Assembly (NCBI RefSeq): GCF_009928685.1
Contig: NZ_WWEO01000045.1
Span: forward strand, 992,001-1,056,000
DNA: 64,000 nt
Origin: Mucilaginibacter agri
GTDB taxonomy: Bacteria > Bacteroidota > Bacteroidia > Sphingobacteriales > Sphingobacteriaceae
Direction: 5' to 3'
Part shown: positions 43,971 through 53,149 of the stretch, piece after piece
Numbering within the stretch: position 1 is the stretch's first letter
Layout: every line of letters starts with the position of its first letter
Notes under the pieces: model-generated
The model's input: the letters and a program-made list of their open reading frames with translations, nothing else
Told to the model about the DNA's origin: nothing
Database searches by the model: none
Position numbers and translations under genes: made by a program

Positions 43971-45908
43971 ATGCGCTGTAAGTTTCAATATTGCTACATA
44001 TACATCATAACGATAACATTATTGTTAGTAAATCTCTTTCCGGTCGAGCTGGCGGCGCAAGGTTCGCTAAAATCATTTAAGCTACAACAGGTTAAACTGT
44101 TGCCAGGCATTTTTAACGATGAGCAACAAACCGACTTAAAATACATGCTGGCACTAGATCCGGACCGTCTGCTTGCCCATTACCTTAAAGAGGCCGGTAT
44201 TAAACCGAAAAAAGACAATTATGGTAATTGGGAAAATACCGGGCTAGATGGTCACATTGGCGGTCATTACCTTTCCGCATTATCATATATGTATGCTTCT
44301 ACTGCGAACCCAGAGGTGAATAGGCGATTGGATTATATGCTCTCAGAACTAAAAAAATGTCAGGGCAAAATCGGGACCGGTTATGTGGGAGGCATGCCCG
44401 GCGGTATTGCTATGTGGAAAGACATTGAGGCCGGTAAAATTGAGGCTGACACATTTGCGCTTAACAAAAAGTGGGTTCCACTTTACAACCTTCACAAATT
44501 GCTCGCGGGCTTGAGAGATGCTTACCTGATAGCCGGCAAATCGCAGGCAAAAGTTATCCTGGTACAATTAACTGATTATATCGATGGGGTTTCGCATCAC
44601 TTAACAGACAATCAAATTCAGACTATGTTGATCTCAGAGCACGGCGGGCTCAACGAAGTGTTCTCCGATGTATCCGTAATTACAGGCCAGCAAAAATATC
44701 TAACATTGGCCAGAAGATTCTCGCATCGCGAAATCCTGGATCCACTGATAGCAGGGCAAGACCGTCTTGACAATCTGCATGCTAACATGCAGATTCCGAA
44801 AGCGGTAGGTTTTGAACGAATTTATGAGGTTGGAGGTGACGTTGATTATGGCAAGGCCGCTTCATTTTTTTGGGAAACTGTTGTTAAAAACCGAACTGTT
44901 GTAATTGGAGGAAATAGCGTTAATGAGCATTTCAACCCAACAGGCGATTTCAGGAAATTAATTACGGATATCGCGGGCCCGGAAACCTGCAATTCGTATA
45001 ATATGCTGAAACTGACCAAACACCTGTTTGAGAAACAAGGTGACGTAAAATATATGGATTTTTACGAGCGTGTTTTATACAATCATATTTTATCGAGTCA
45101 ACATCCGGTGCGTGGTGGTTTTGTATACTACACATCCATGCGGCCACGACATTATCGAGTTTATTCGCAACCGCAGGTTAACATGTGGTGTTGCGTGGGC
45201 TCTGGAATGGAGAACCATGGAAAATATGGCGAACTGATTTACAGCCATCAACAGAAAGATGTTTATGTAAACTTGTTCATCCCCTCAAGGCTAAACTGGA
45301 GTTCGGCAGGTATCGTGTTATCACAGCAAACCAAATTTCCCGACAACGAAAACTCTAAAATATTAATCGAAGCTTCGAAACCCGAACCTTTTGCAATTTG
45401 TATCAGGTACCCGGGATGGGTTGATGCCGGAAAGTTTCAGATCAATATTAATGGCAAACCCGTTAATATTACAGAACGGCCGGGAAGCTACGTCAGAATA
45501 AATAGAAAATGGACAAAAGGCGATGTAATTACGGTAAATATGCCAATGAAGATTACAACAGAAGCGCTGCCAGACAGTACCCATTATCTTGCGTTTCTGC
45601 ATGGTCCAATTGTACTTGCTGCTAAAACAGACACTACCGATTTGGACAACCTCATTGCAGATGGAGATCAATTTGGTGGCTATCGTGCCAGAGGAAAATT
45701 GTATCCACTAGCTGACGCCCCGGAATTAGTACCTGGCAAAACAACCGATATGGCAAAGCAGGTTGAGCCTGTAAAAGGCGAATCGCAAACTTTTACCGCG
45801 CCGGAACTGATTGTACAGGACAAGTATAAAAACCTGCAATTGATGCCATTTTATAAATTACATGATGCCCGTTATATGATTTACTGGCACCAATCGCAAT
45901 CTAAGTAG
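43971..45908 (+). CDS. GH127/GH146-type beta-L-arabinofuranosidase
   Basis: The 645-aa secreted enzyme (signal segment IIITITLLLVNLFPVELAAQ-like near the start) belongs to the former DUF1680 family: LDGHIGGHYLSALSYMYA, GTGYVGGMPGG, the Glu-x-Cys zinc ligands in GPETCNSYN, and the CysCys pair in NMWCCVGSGMENHGKYGE, where the first Cys is the known nucleophile class in this family. It removes beta-L-arabinofuranose residues from plant glycoproteins or pectin. It stands alone on the plus strand between the HAD gene and a bidirectional terminator. Confidence 0.93.
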   Translation: MRCKFQYCYIYIITITLLLVNLFPVELAAQGSLKSFKLQQVKLLPGIFNDEQQTDLKYMLALDPDRLLAHYLKEAGIKPKKDNYGNWENTGLDGHIGGHYLSALSYMYASTANPEVNRRLDYMLSELKKCQGKIGTGYVGGMPGGIAMWKDIEAGKIEADTFALNKKWVPLYNLHKLLAGLRDAYLIAGKSQAKVILVQLTDYIDGVSHHLTDNQIQTMLISEHGGLNEVFSDVSVITGQQKYLTLARRFSHREILDPLIAGQDRLDNLHANMQIPKAVGFERIYEVGGDVDYGKAASFFWETVVKNRTVVIGGNSVNEHFNPTGDFRKLITDIAGPETCNSYNMLKLTKHLFEKQGDVKYMDFYERVLYNHILSSQHPVRGGFVYYTSMRPRHYRVYSQPQVNMWCCVGSGMENHGKYGELIYSHQQKDVYVNLFIPSRLNWSSAGIVLSQQTKFPDNENSKILIEASKPEPFAICIRYPGWVDAGKFQININGKPVNITERPGSYVRINRKWTKGDVITVNMPMKITTEALPDSTHYLAFLHGPIVLAAKTDTTDLDNLIADGDQFGGYRARGKLYPLADAPELVPGKTTDMAKQVEPVKGESQTFTAPELIVQDKYKNLQLMPFYKLHDARYMIYWHQSQSK

Positions 45909-45949
45909 CACAAGGGATACCGTCTCATATTCCCGTTCGCTGCTCTTCA

Positions 45950-45993
45950 AATAAAATAGCCCACCTGGTAAAAACCAGGTGGGCTATTTTATT
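45950..45993. terminator. Bidirectional intrinsic terminator
   Basis: A perfect 20-bp stem (arms 45950-45969 and 45974-45993) with an AAAA loop; the outer part is AT-rich so both strands end in a T-rich tract. It separates the convergent GH127 and fimbrillin genes. Confidence 0.9.
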
Positions 45994-46007
45994 GAAATAT
46001 GTTTAAA

Positions 46008-47444
46008 TTATTTAACGCCAATAACAACGACGTTATCCAAACGAACGCCAACTTTATTGGTCGACAAAGATCCCATAAATTCGATCGTGTTAAGGGCCTG
46101 AGGCGTGATATTATCTAACTCAATCGTTGTGAACGTATTGTTTGTTGATGGTGAAGGTGTGCTTGGAACGGTAACAGCAACGCCATTTACCTTAACCGAG
46201 ATAACCGCCAAATCGGTCGCGCCATTCGCTGCCAGATCATATTTAAGCTTCAGGCTAGTATAACCCGATACAGGAATATTTTCAATCTTTAAAGAAGCGT
46301 CTTTTGTTGCCGGTAACCAAACGTGGATGTTGGTACCACCTCCATAAGATGTGATAGTACGCAAATCGGCATTCCCGTAGCTATCGCTAAATGTAAAGCT
46401 GGTGTTATCCCAAGCAGTATAAGCAGCTACTTTGGGTTTGGTGCTTGCCGTTCCTGTACCGAAGGTTTCTGTGTAAAGTACAGTCTCTACACCAGCCGGA
46501 GGCGTTGTGCCATTTTGGTCCTCACCTACCGTATAATCGCCCGAAGGAACATTTGTCCAGTTAGTGATAGTTGCTGACAAGGCAACGGCAGTTGGTTGCG
46601 AAGTTGCATCTTTCTTCAATTCAATATCGTAAGCGTATTTCTTGCCTGCTTCAAATTTACTACCCGCTGGCAAAGTCAGTTTAAACTGACCGGCAGGAAG
46701 CGTAAAGGTGATTACATTACCAGTAGCATCTGCAACAGGAAGCACTATTGCTTCAGCCAGTACCGAAGCGGTTTGCGTAGTAAGTTTGGCGCTAACATCT
46801 GCCGCTTGCGAAACATTAGACAAGGTTCCGGTGCCAAGGTCGAAATCAGCTTTGGTATTGAGGCCGTTAAGGCTAACGCCTAAACCATTCAGATCGGCAA
46901 CGCCTGTGCCATTTTTAACCGTCAACTCAATTTTCGATAGCTGGTGCGAAAATGCAAGGTTTGCTTCGGTACTAGTCTTGCTTAATCCGGTTGCATTATT
47001 AGCATACAGGAGGTCAATAGCAGCCTGATTGCTTTGACTGCTTAAATCAACGGGGTATTTATTACTGGTTATAGTTTGTTTATACGGATAGTAGGCGATG
47101 AAATCGACTGTACCGTCTTCCGGGTAATAAAGGGTTTGATCTGCTGCCGACGGACTGAATTCGCCATCGCCATTAATGGTAGTATAAGATTTGTTAGACG
47201 CTAAAACGGTGCTTAAACCAGTGCCTGTTTTCATAAACACACCAATTGCATCATTGCTATCCCACTTATCGTTCGATGCCTTCGTCTTGATCTGTCCGGC
47301 AATAGAGGCTGTAAATTTCACCGCTGTTGCATCTGGTTTTGGTGCATCATGATTCTTGTCTTTTTTACAAGAGCTCAGTGCCAGCAGCGACATCGCAGCG
47401 GCGATTAATATGTTTTGACTTTTCATTTTGTAAAGTGTCTTCAT
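46008..47444 (-). CDS. Fimbrillin-like lipoprotein with C-terminal beta-sandwich domain
   Basis: The 478-aa lipoprotein (lipobox LALSSC, Cys26; alternative ATG at 47426 gives Cys20) starts with an Mfa_like_1 fimbrillin-type region to about 305 (TLYYPEDGTVDFIAYYPYK, LAFSHQLSKIEL, EAGKKYAYDIEL). The last ~150 residues form a separate beta-rich module beginning VLYTETFGTG, like the jelly-roll modules seen in Bacteroidota surface lipoproteins. The N-terminal region is closely similar to that of the next gene upstream, whose C-terminus is a nuclease instead. The start is only 5 bp from that gene's stop, so the two are cotranscribed. Surface adhesion or binding is likely. Confidence 0.88.
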   Translation of the reverse strand: MKTLYKMKSQNILIAAAMSLLALSSCKKDKNHDAPKPDATAVKFTASIAGQIKTKASNDKWDSNDAIGVFMKTGTGLSTVLASNKSYTTINGDGEFSPSAADQTLYYPEDGTVDFIAYYPYKQTITSNKYPVDLSSQSNQAAIDLLYANNATGLSKTSTEANLAFSHQLSKIELTVKNGTGVADLNGLGVSLNGLNTKADFDLGTGTLSNVSQAADVSAKLTTQTASVLAEAIVLPVADATGNVITFTLPAGQFKLTLPAGSKFEAGKKYAYDIELKKDATSQPTAVALSATITNWTNVPSGDYTVGEDQNGTTPPAGVETVLYTETFGTGTASTKPKVAAYTAWDNTSFTFSDSYGNADLRTITSYGGGTNIHVWLPATKDASLKIENIPVSGYTSLKLKYDLAANGATDLAVISVKVNGVAVTVPSTPSPSTNNTFTTIELDNITPQALNTIEFMGSLSTNKVGVRLDNVVVIGVK

Positions 47445-47449
47445 TTGAA

Positions 47450-49093
47450 TTAATTCCAGATCGTGTTATCGATGTTTCCTTTGATGTCTTCCGATAGTTT
47501 AGGGAATAAGTTAAAACCTGTCTCTTTTTCCAGGTCGCTTACACTCACGCGAAAATTATTGTAAGTAACGGTAGAGGGAATAATCGCGTTATCGATTTTA
47601 AAGCCTATGGTGTAGTAAGAGTCGCCTTTTTTCAAGGCCAGCGCTTTGTAATAATATTTAGGGATAGCCGCGCCTTTTGCGTAAGTAATAGTTGCGTCAG
47701 TAGATGATTTGATAGAAGCACCGGTTACTACGTACAGGGTATCTCCTTTAGCCATCCAGGTTCTTACCTGATTCTCCAGGTTGGCCCAGATGCCTTGATT
47801 CATCGACGAGATTTGAGCAGTCATGTTGCTATAGTAAAAAGTAGTCTGGTTCAAATCAGCACTCGCGGTACGGTCGGCACTTGGAATCTGATGCCCCCTG
47901 TCATACCCGTTACCAAACGAGCTGCTTAAATCAACCTGATCTGCCTGGGCAATAGAAGGGTCAAATTGCCAGGCATCCGTGCGGCCGCTGCTTCCTACAT
48001 AAGAAGCAACAAGCGGATAAGCAACCCAATAAGCCATCTTATATTTTTTATCAAATAACATGGCGTAGTTTCTTACGCTGGCTTGTCCGGGCACGGTGTG
48101 AAAAACATAAACTTTGTTTTCATCGGTGGTAATCAATGGTGTTTCCATATAAGCCGAAGCGGTTGGTGGATTGGCCACTACATCCTGCTGATCTAAGCTA
48201 TAAGCTCCAGAAGGTACGTCAACCCAGTTGGTTACAGTAGCTTTTAGAGTTGCCGCAACATCACTTGTGCCGGTGCTGCTGCCTTTTAATTCTACGTTAT
48301 AGGCATATTTTTTACCTGCTTCAAACGCAGTTCCGTCGGGCATGGTCCAGGTAAAGGTTCTGGAACCGATGGTGAAAACTACCTTAGTACCTGTTGCATC
48401 TGTTGTTGGTAAAACAATAGCTTCTGCAAGCATGGTGCTACCGGTTACACCGGTTTTAGCCAAAATATTGGCCACTTGTGCCTGTCCGCTTAAAGTTCCG
48501 GTTGCAAGATCAAAGCTGGCAGTGGTTTTCTGTCCTGAAATACTTGTAGTTAAACCGCTTAAATCAGTAACGCCTTGTCCTTTTGTTACTGTAATCTCAA
48601 TTTTCGACAATTGATGCGAAAACACCAACTGCGCATTAGAGCTTGTTTTGCTTAAACCTGCAGCGCTGGCGTACATTAAATCGATGGCGGGCTGACTGGT
48701 TTGATTAGTTAAATCAACCGGATAAGTTGTACCCGACAGGGTTTGCTTGTAAGGATAGTAAGCAATAAAGTCAACCTGTGATCCATCTTCAGGATAGTAA
48801 ATGGTTTGATCTGTTGCAGATGCCTGAAACGCGCCGTCGCCAGTGGTTGTGTAAGACTTGTTAGTTGCCAAAATATTGGTTAAGCCTGTACCTCTTTTTT
48901 CAAAAACACCGATAGCATCATTAGCTTCCCAGGTATTACCAACGGCTTTTGTTTTAATTTCGCCATTAATACTTGAGGAAAACCTAACCTCGGTTCCCTT
49001 TGGATTCAAAACATCCCTTGTGTTATCCTTCCGGCAGGAAGCCAACACAACCATCACGACAAGAAATGCAAATTGTAGATTTCTAATTCTCAT
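47450..49093 (-). CDS. Fimbrillin-like lipoprotein fused to a DNA/RNA non-specific endonuclease
   Basis: The 547-aa lipoprotein (lipobox VVLASC, Cys20) has an Mfa_like_1 region to about 300 (TIYYPEDGSQVDFIAYYPYK, LVFSHQLSKIEIT), a short linker, and from ~325 an Endonuclease_NS domain. The catalytic DRGH is at 398-401 and the metal-ligand segment MNQGIWANLE supplies Asn432 and Glu440, the same 8-residue spacing as in the Serratia nuclease. The protein should therefore be an active, surface- or periplasm-anchored nuclease that degrades DNA and RNA. No immunity gene is apparent, as expected for an exported enzyme. It is first in an operon with the fimbrillin-like paralogue and diverges from a clostripain-type protease. 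Confidence 0.9.
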   Translation of the reverse strand: MRIRNLQFAFLVVMVVLASCRKDNTRDVLNPKGTEVRFSSSINGEIKTKAVGNTWEANDAIGVFEKRGTGLTNILATNKSYTTTGDGAFQASATDQTIYYPEDGSQVDFIAYYPYKQTLSGTTYPVDLTNQTSQPAIDLMYASAAGLSKTSSNAQLVFSHQLSKIEITVTKGQGVTDLSGLTTSISGQKTTASFDLATGTLSGQAQVANILAKTGVTGSTMLAEAIVLPTTDATGTKVVFTIGSRTFTWTMPDGTAFEAGKKYAYNVELKGSSTGTSDVAATLKATVTNWVDVPSGAYSLDQQDVVANPPTASAYMETPLITTDENKVYVFHTVPGQASVRNYAMLFDKKYKMAYWVAYPLVASYVGSSGRTDAWQFDPSIAQADQVDLSSSFGNGYDRGHQIPSADRTASADLNQTTFYYSNMTAQISSMNQGIWANLENQVRTWMAKGDTLYVVTGASIKSSTDATITYAKGAAIPKYYYKALALKKGDSYYTIGFKIDNAIIPSTVTYNNFRVSVSDLEKETGFNLFPKLSEDIKGNIDNTIWN

Positions 49094-49489
49094 ATAAATT
49101 ATTGTAAAGTTGTTTCGGATTAAAATATCAGCTTAACCAAGGCAATAGCTATTTGCCTGTATGGGTAAGTGAATGCTCTATTGTTATTTTCAGAGGTCAA
49201 GTAAAGATTTAGAAGTTCAGGCCGCAAAACTAACCCGATAAAGTGCGGTTTTTGTTAAGCAAATAATACCGTTTTATTAAGTCGTACAACTTTAGGATGG
49301 AAGCAAAATTTGCATTTAGATGCTCTGATAGCCCAAATACCTGAGTTTTAACCTTAATCATTTGTTAACATTGCGCTCCCGGTATAAAGGTTATTTTTGC
49401 CCTTGCTTTTTGGCTCACTATAGTAGACTGGTTTTAAGTCTGTCACTTAGTTCGCTCATCACGCTTTAGATAGTACGCTTGCTTTTTAA
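49094..49489. other. Divergent intergenic region, fimbrillin-nuclease / clostripain
   Basis: This 396-bp gap holds no gene I can support. It contains a plausible plus-strand promoter (49370-49399) and a minus-strand exact -7 box TAGTTTTG (CAAAACTA on the plus strand at 49225-49232) facing the nuclease gene, without a well-placed -33 element. Confidence 0.5.
49370..49399 (+). promoter_or_regulatory. Putative promoter of the clostripain-type gene
   Basis: ATTG at 49370-49373 and an exact -7 box TATTTTTG at 49392-49399 are separated by 18 bp, close to the Bacteroidota -33/-7 layout. The leader would be about 85 nt. Confidence 0.4.
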
Positions 49490-50623
49490 ATGAATTTGAT
49501 TAAACGCTGGTTTTTACGACCTCTTATTTTCGTTACCCTGATATCCGCTCTGCCGGCTTGTAAAAAGAACACCGAGACGCCCGCAGCAAGCAAAAGAATG
49601 GTACTGGTGTATATGGAGGCAAACAACGATTTGCGGTATGATGCATTGAATTGCATTAACAAAATGGAGAAAGGCGCATCAAATTTAGACGGGACTCTGC
49701 TGGTGTATATTAAAACTACTACCGGCAAATCCTATTTACTAAAAATTAAAGCCGATGCCGATGAAAACAGGATTGTAAGCGACACGATTAAAACTTACGA
49801 CAATACCGCAGCATCAGACCCTCAGGTTGTTCAACAGGTAATTAAGGATGCCCAAAGCGCCTATCCTGCCGATAGCTACGGCTTGGTTTTATGGTCGCAT
49901 GCAACGTCATGGGCACCTGCCACCGGCAAGGTGAAAGTTTTATCTTTTGGCGAGGATACCGGTAAACAAATGGACATCATTGATCTTAAAAATGCTTTAC
50001 CGAACAATCTGGATTTCCTGATATTTGATGCCTGCTCAATGGGTGGTGTTGAGGTACTTTATGAATTCAAGGACAAGGCTAAATACATAATTGCCTCCCC
50101 TACTGAAACACTCGCCGAAAGTTTTCCCTACGAATCAATCACGCCGCTGCTTTTTCAAAGTACCGGTGATTTGACTTCGGTGGCAAAGGCCTATTTTGAT
50201 TACTACAATGCCTACACTGATGACCGTCGATCTGCAACAGTAGTACTGGTAAAAACCAGTGAAATGCAACCGCTGGCTTCTGCGATGAAATCTCTAATTG
50301 CTAGTCATAAAAAATACGGCGATAGTCTAATAAGCACAGGCGTTCAGCGCCTGGATTATACAGCAAACTTCCCAGTGCCTAACTATGATTTTGGCGATTT
50401 CCTGGAGCATAACTTCAATACAGGAGACCTCACCGGTATCAACCAACAGCTTAATAAAACTATTTTATACAAAGCTGCAACACCGAGTTTTATTGGAGTT
50501 CCAATTGCGAAATTTTCCGGATTAACATCCTACATTCCTTACCAGGGCGACGCAAATTTAACCTACTACAAAAAACTGAAGTGGTATACCGATGGCGGCA
50601 TATCACTGTTGTTCGACAATTAG
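49490..50623 (+). CDS. Clostripain-family (C11) cysteine peptidase, lipoprotein
   Basis: The 377-aa protein has a lipobox (ISALPAC, Cys24) and the C11 peptidase core: LVYMEANNDL, catalytic His137 in LWSHATSW and Cys182 in FDACSMGGVEVLYE, followed by IIASPTETLAESFPYE. Clostripain-type enzymes cleave after basic residues and often mature by self-cleavage. As a lipoprotein it would act at the periplasmic face or cell surface. It diverges from the fimbrillin-nuclease operon, and fimbrillins in Bacteroidota are matured by Arg-specific proteases, so a processing role is conceivable but is inference. Confidence 0.9.
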   Translation: MNLIKRWFLRPLIFVTLISALPACKKNTETPAASKRMVLVYMEANNDLRYDALNCINKMEKGASNLDGTLLVYIKTTTGKSYLLKIKADADENRIVSDTIKTYDNTAASDPQVVQQVIKDAQSAYPADSYGLVLWSHATSWAPATGKVKVLSFGEDTGKQMDIIDLKNALPNNLDFLIFDACSMGGVEVLYEFKDKAKYIIASPTETLAESFPYESITPLLFQSTGDLTSVAKAYFDYYNAYTDDRRSATVVLVKTSEMQPLASAMKSLIASHKKYGDSLISTGVQRLDYTANFPVPNYDFGDFLEHNFNTGDLTGINQQLNKTILYKAATPSFIGVPIAKFSGLTSYIPYQGDANLTYYKKLKWYTDGGISLLFDN

Positions 50624-50782
50624 TTTATAGTTATCGTAAGCTTTTTTTGAATGACTGCTTATCGGGGCAGTGCATAAATCAGTGATAGCAATAATCATAG
50701 TCGCCAGGCTCGCTATTCTAATTAGTTGTCAATTACTAATCCTATCATTTATTAATTTAATTTAGAACGTAAAAAAAATTAA

Positions 50783-53104
50783 ATGATAAAAAGTATTGCC
50801 TTCGTGCTAATTTTCATCCTTTACGCAAATATTAACTTCGCTCAAACCTCTGAGCTGGATAAATGCGATGTTGTGTGGACAAATGAAAGTCAGAATTCAT
50901 CGCAATCGATGCCGTGCGGTGGCGGCGATATTGGTTTAAATGTATGGGTAGAGCATGGGGATGTTTTGTTTTATGTTGCCCGCAGCGGCACTTATGACGA
51001 GAATAATGCGCTGCTCAAATTAGGCCGGATAAGATTACACCTCTCTCCCAATCCGTTTGTTACTACTAACTTTAAGCAAATCCTGCACCTGCGTGATGGG
51101 TATGTACAGATTAACGGGAAGAATGCTGATGGCCTGAAGGCAGAAGTCAAAATTTGGGTGGATGTCTTCAACCCCCGTGTTCATGTTAATATTAAAGGGT
51201 CTAGTGCACTCGCAGCTAAAGTGACTTATGAAAACTGGCGATATAAAGATACCTATAAAAAAGGTTTTGAGAATAACGAGAACTCTTACAAATTCGGAGC
51301 AACAGCCCTTGTTGTATCTTACAAAGATTCTGTAGCGTATGCCAACGATGCCGTTTTGTTTTTCCATCAAAACAATCATGGACCTACTGCATTTGATGTC
51401 ACGGTACATCAGCAAGGGCTTGATGCTGTTAAAAACCAAATGTTTGATCCACTCAGGGATTTAATTTTTGGAGGCATGCTTAAAGGTGATAAAATGGCAC
51501 CCTATGGTCAGGGAAAAGGTGAGTATATCAATACGGAGTATCAGAGCTGGCAACTAACCAGTACCCAACCATTAAAATCCCGCGAGATAACTTTAACACT
51601 TTGTACAGTACAAACCCCAGATCTCGGCCAATGGAAAAATGATCTCATTGAGTTGAGTAAAAAGCTGGATCAAGAACACTCCACCATCCAGTCTTCGCAA
51701 AACTGGTGGCATGAACTGTGGCAGCGGAGTTATATCTATATTAATAGCGATAATCCCGGAAGAGATTCGGTGGCCTGGCAATCAGGGCGAAATTATCAAC
51801 TGTTCAGGTATATGCTGGCTTGCAATACTTTTGGAAGTTACCCCACAAAATTCAATGGCGGGTTATTTACCTATGACCCAGTTTTCGTGAATAAGGATTA
51901 TGCCTTTACGCCCGATTTCCGCAATTGGGGTGGCAGTTTATTTACCGCTCAGAATCAACGCTTGGTCTACTACCCAATGATTAAAAGCGGAGATTTTGAC
52001 ATGATGTTGCCCGAATTTAATTTCTACCTGCGCATATTAAAGAATGCCGAGTTAGCCACGCATACTTACTGGCCTCACAAAGGCGCCCGTTTTACTGAGC
52101 AGATAGATAATTTCGGCTTATCAGATTTCGCGGAATACGGTGCTAACCGACCTAAAGATTTTGATCCAGGAGTTGATTATAATGCCTGGCTGGAATACCA
52201 CTGGGATTCGGCACTCGAGTTTTGCTATATGATGTTAGAAACCGGCGAATACGGCGGCAAAGATGTAAAACGATATCTACCGTTTATTAGAAGCTGCCTG
52301 AGGTTCTTCGACGAGCATTATCGCTTTTTGGCAAAGGCACGTGGTGCCAAAGAATTCGATGGTGAGAATAAACTGATCCTCTTTCCCGGTTCTGCCGGAG
52401 AAACATTTAAAATGGCCTATAATTCAACCACTACCATAGCAGGGTTGACGACTGTATTGCAAAAACTGCTTGCCCTGCCACCCACGGATCTTGACAGTGA
52501 AGACCGAAATGCTTTTACCACTATGCTGAATCACATACCGACCATCAGCTACCAGTATATCGATGGACACAAAACTATTGCCCCGGCTAAATCATGGGAA
52601 AGGGTTAATAACGAGGAAGCACCGCAGCTATATCCTGTATTTCCTTTTGGGATTTTTGGTGTTGGCAAACCTAATTTAGATATCGCGTTAAATACCTGGA
52701 AGTACGACACCCTGGCAATAAAATTCAGAAGCTATATTGGCTGGAAGCAAGACAATCTGTTTGCTGCCCGCCTTGGGCTTACGGATGAGGCTGCGCGTTT
52801 AACCTTTGAGAAGCTTAAAAATTCAGGCCGGAGATTCCCCGCATTCTGGGGGCCAGGTTTCGACTGGACACCTGACCATAATTGGGGCGGTTCTGGCATG
52901 GCGGGCCTGCAAGATATGTTATTACAAACTGCTGGTGATAAAATATACCTGTTCCCGGCCTGGCCAAAAGACAAGGATGTTCACTTTAAACTTTACGCCC
53001 CGAGGGAAACCATTGTAGAATGCACATTTAAAGACGGTAAGATTCAATCGTTAAACGTAACCCCCCAATCACGTGAAAAGGATATTATTAATTGCATCAA
53101 ATAA
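50783..53104 (+). CDS. DUF5703-type secreted glycoside hydrolase-like protein
   Basis: The 773-aa secreted protein (signal peptide IAFVLIFILYANINFAQ) has an N-terminal beta-sandwich (VVWTNESQNSSQSMPCGGG, DIGLNVWVEHGDVLFYVA) of the DUF5703_N type and a large helical domain with motifs resembling the (alpha/alpha)6 barrels of GH95-like enzymes (NTFGSYPTKFNGGLF, LFPGSAGETFKMAYN, LQDMLLQTAGDKIYLFPAWP). It is probably a glycosidase, but neither the linkage nor the catalytic residues can be named from sequence alone. It stands alone on the plus strand and is convergent with the sugar dehydrogenase gene. Confidence 0.78.
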   Translation: MIKSIAFVLIFILYANINFAQTSELDKCDVVWTNESQNSSQSMPCGGGDIGLNVWVEHGDVLFYVARSGTYDENNALLKLGRIRLHLSPNPFVTTNFKQILHLRDGYVQINGKNADGLKAEVKIWVDVFNPRVHVNIKGSSALAAKVTYENWRYKDTYKKGFENNENSYKFGATALVVSYKDSVAYANDAVLFFHQNNHGPTAFDVTVHQQGLDAVKNQMFDPLRDLIFGGMLKGDKMAPYGQGKGEYINTEYQSWQLTSTQPLKSREITLTLCTVQTPDLGQWKNDLIELSKKLDQEHSTIQSSQNWWHELWQRSYIYINSDNPGRDSVAWQSGRNYQLFRYMLACNTFGSYPTKFNGGLFTYDPVFVNKDYAFTPDFRNWGGSLFTAQNQRLVYYPMIKSGDFDMMLPEFNFYLRILKNAELATHTYWPHKGARFTEQIDNFGLSDFAEYGANRPKDFDPGVDYNAWLEYHWDSALEFCYMMLETGEYGGKDVKRYLPFIRSCLRFFDEHYRFLAKARGAKEFDGENKLILFPGSAGETFKMAYNSTTTIAGLTTVLQKLLALPPTDLDSEDRNAFTTMLNHIPTISYQYIDGHKTIAPAKSWERVNNEEAPQLYPVFPFGIFGVGKPNLDIALNTWKYDTLAIKFRSYIGWKQDNLFAARLGLTDEAARLTFEKLKNSGRRFPAFWGPGFDWTPDHNWGGSGMAGLQDMLLQTAGDKIYLFPAWPKDKDVHFKLYAPRETIVECTFKDGKIQSLNVTPQSREKDIINCIK

Positions 53105-53149
53105 TGCTTTCAATTACCTGATTAACAGGATAAAACCACATAGATTTAA

